Origin: Candidatus Zixiibacteriota bacterium | GTDB taxonomy: Bacteria > Zixibacteria > MSB-5A5 > GN15 > JAAZOE01 | DNA length: 64,000 nt | Assembly (NCBI GenBank): GCA_036480375.1 | Contig: JAZGGI010000024.1 | Coordinates: forward strand, 124,001-188,000 | Reading direction: 5' to 3' | Shown: positions 63,429-64,000 of the stretch, in pieces | Position numbering within the stretch: the first letter of the stretch is position 1 | Layout of the letters: each line of letters starts with the position of its first letter | Made by a program: the position numbers and the translations under genes | Notes under the pieces: generated by a model | What the model was told of the DNA's origin: nothing | The model's database searches: none | Seen by the model: the letters and a program-made list of their open reading frames with translations, nothing else

Positions 63429-63662
63429 TTTATCTTTATTTCTCCATTTTCCAAAACACTACGTTAACCCTACTAATATCGGCTAAATATTATTGTAAAT
63501 TATTTCAATTCAACTGTGAATAGTGAACCTTAAGTCAGACTCAGTATAGGGTTGGTGGCAACCTAAGTCAATCTTGAAAGCAAAATCCGCTCTTTTATCT
63601 TTTATTGTTAAATGGCGATATGTTATCTTGGATGATGATTAAATTATGTGAATCCTTATGAA

Positions 63663-64000
63663 ATGAGAAATTGGCTCATGAATAATAATTCCCGGAGTAT
63701 TATATTTTTCGCCATCGTATTGCTTGCCATTATATCGCTGGGATTTATCCGACCACCCGGAAAATCTTTTCTGCTTCAATCGGTCAGTAATACCGGCCAT
63801 ATCCCGGCTTTTGGCGTTCTTGCTCTGGTACTATTTAATCTGTCAAAAAATTTTCTATCCCGGAAGTTGAAAAATCCATTTCAACATTATATAATTACCT
63901 TCGGTATCTCCAGCCTATTAGGAATCCTAACCGAATATATTCAGATCTTCGGTCCTCGCGACGCGGATATCTGGGATATCGTTCGAAACGAAATCGGAAT
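63663..64000 (+). CDS. VanZ-like membrane protein, cut by window edge
   Basis: I translated this from the sequence. The frame is open from ATG 63663 (or ATG 63678) to the right edge, giving 112 residues so far. Helix 1 (IIFFAIVLLAIISLGFI) is followed by GHIPAFGVLALVLFNL. Then comes a VanZ-typical stretch with GILTEYIQIF and PRDADIWDIVRNEIG, where the D-x-x-x-N-x-x-G end is characteristic. VanZ-like proteins are small membrane proteins. In exosortase-type loci they often occur beside or within the EPS genes. The intergenic region 63429-63662 shows no other gene. Confidence 0.75.
   Translation, partial: MRNWLMNNNSRSIIFFAIVLLAIISLGFIRPPGKSFLLQSVSNTGHIPAFGVLALVLFNLSKNFLSRKLKNPFQHYIITFGISSLLGILTEYIQIFGPRDADIWDIVRNEIG

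Noticed and set aside
1-64000. Prophage, integron or insertion-sequence content
   Set aside because: No integrase, transposase, terminase or capsid-like frame and no terminal inverted repeats with target duplications were seen.

Overview
The window is a contiguous stretch of bacterial chromosome with moderate GC, dense coding and one tRNA. The lifestyle signals point to the FCB superphylum, most like a Zixibacteria/candidate-phylum genome. These signals are a secreted Fn3 protein with a type IX-like C-terminal sorting tail (NYPNPFNP...), secreted dockerin-type proteins, a PorV-like outer-membrane protein, many lipoproteins, and anaerobe-type Hdr/Qmo iron-sulfur proteins. The taxonomic call is inference from gene style, not from a marker gene. 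No insertion sequence, prophage or CRISPR array was seen.

Region 1 (1-6.7 kb) starts inside a QmoA/HdrA-like flavoprotein on the minus strand. It continues with a secreted beta-helix/dockerin protein, an 0.8 kb gene-free zone full of hairpins and a 36-nt direct repeat, an MBOAT O-acyltransferase with an SGNH-type partner, and an unknown envelope protein.

Region 2 (6.9-14 kb) is the most unusual block. It holds a Cys-rich HTH protein, a macro-domain protein, a NarI-like membrane cytochrome b, an HdrD/DsrK-type iron-sulfur reductase fused to a response-regulator receiver, a histidine kinase with two tandem PAS domains each carrying the same four-cysteine pattern, and a stand-alone receiver. 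A lipoprotein with a Cache sensor and a CheD-like domain follows. I read this as a redox electron-transfer and phosphorelay module.

Region 3 (14-34 kb) is mixed. It contains PhzF, a membrane-anchored reductive-dehalogenase-like protein, a methyltransferase, a prolyl oligopeptidase lipoprotein facing an exported isoaspartyl methyltransferase, tRNA-Arg(ACG), a PP2C phosphatase, thiamine pyrophosphokinase, a Wzz-like protein, a PorV-like protein, an Fn3 protein, an acyl-CoA ligase, a secreted ankyrin/metallo-beta-lactamase fusion, a retropepsin-like protease, a CARDB protein, an SCP2 protein and NAD synthetase.

Region 4 (34-64 kb) is a long, almost entirely plus-strand exopolysaccharide/glycan locus. 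It holds ACP, an AsnB-type amidotransferase, Fn3/sorting-tail and dockerin proteins, two Tat-exported DUF362 proteins, paired exosortase-A-type hydrolases, an alpha/alpha-toroid protein, an O-antigen ligase/polymerase, two FemAB-like proteins, an aminotransferase, a hexapeptide acetyltransferase, glycosyltransferases (one a double-GT fusion), a polysaccharide deacetylase, a flippase, a secreted glycosidase-like protein, WecB and a VanZ-like protein cut by the right edge. The gene set mirrors exosortase-A/PEP-CTERM EPS loci, but no exosortase is inside the window.

Regulatory sequence is readable in places. Several sigma70-like promoters with 16-17 nt spacers are visible. The nadE/acp divergent promoters share a 31-nt inverted element. 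Three promoters carry a T-rich GTTTTTGTT(T)GACA block.
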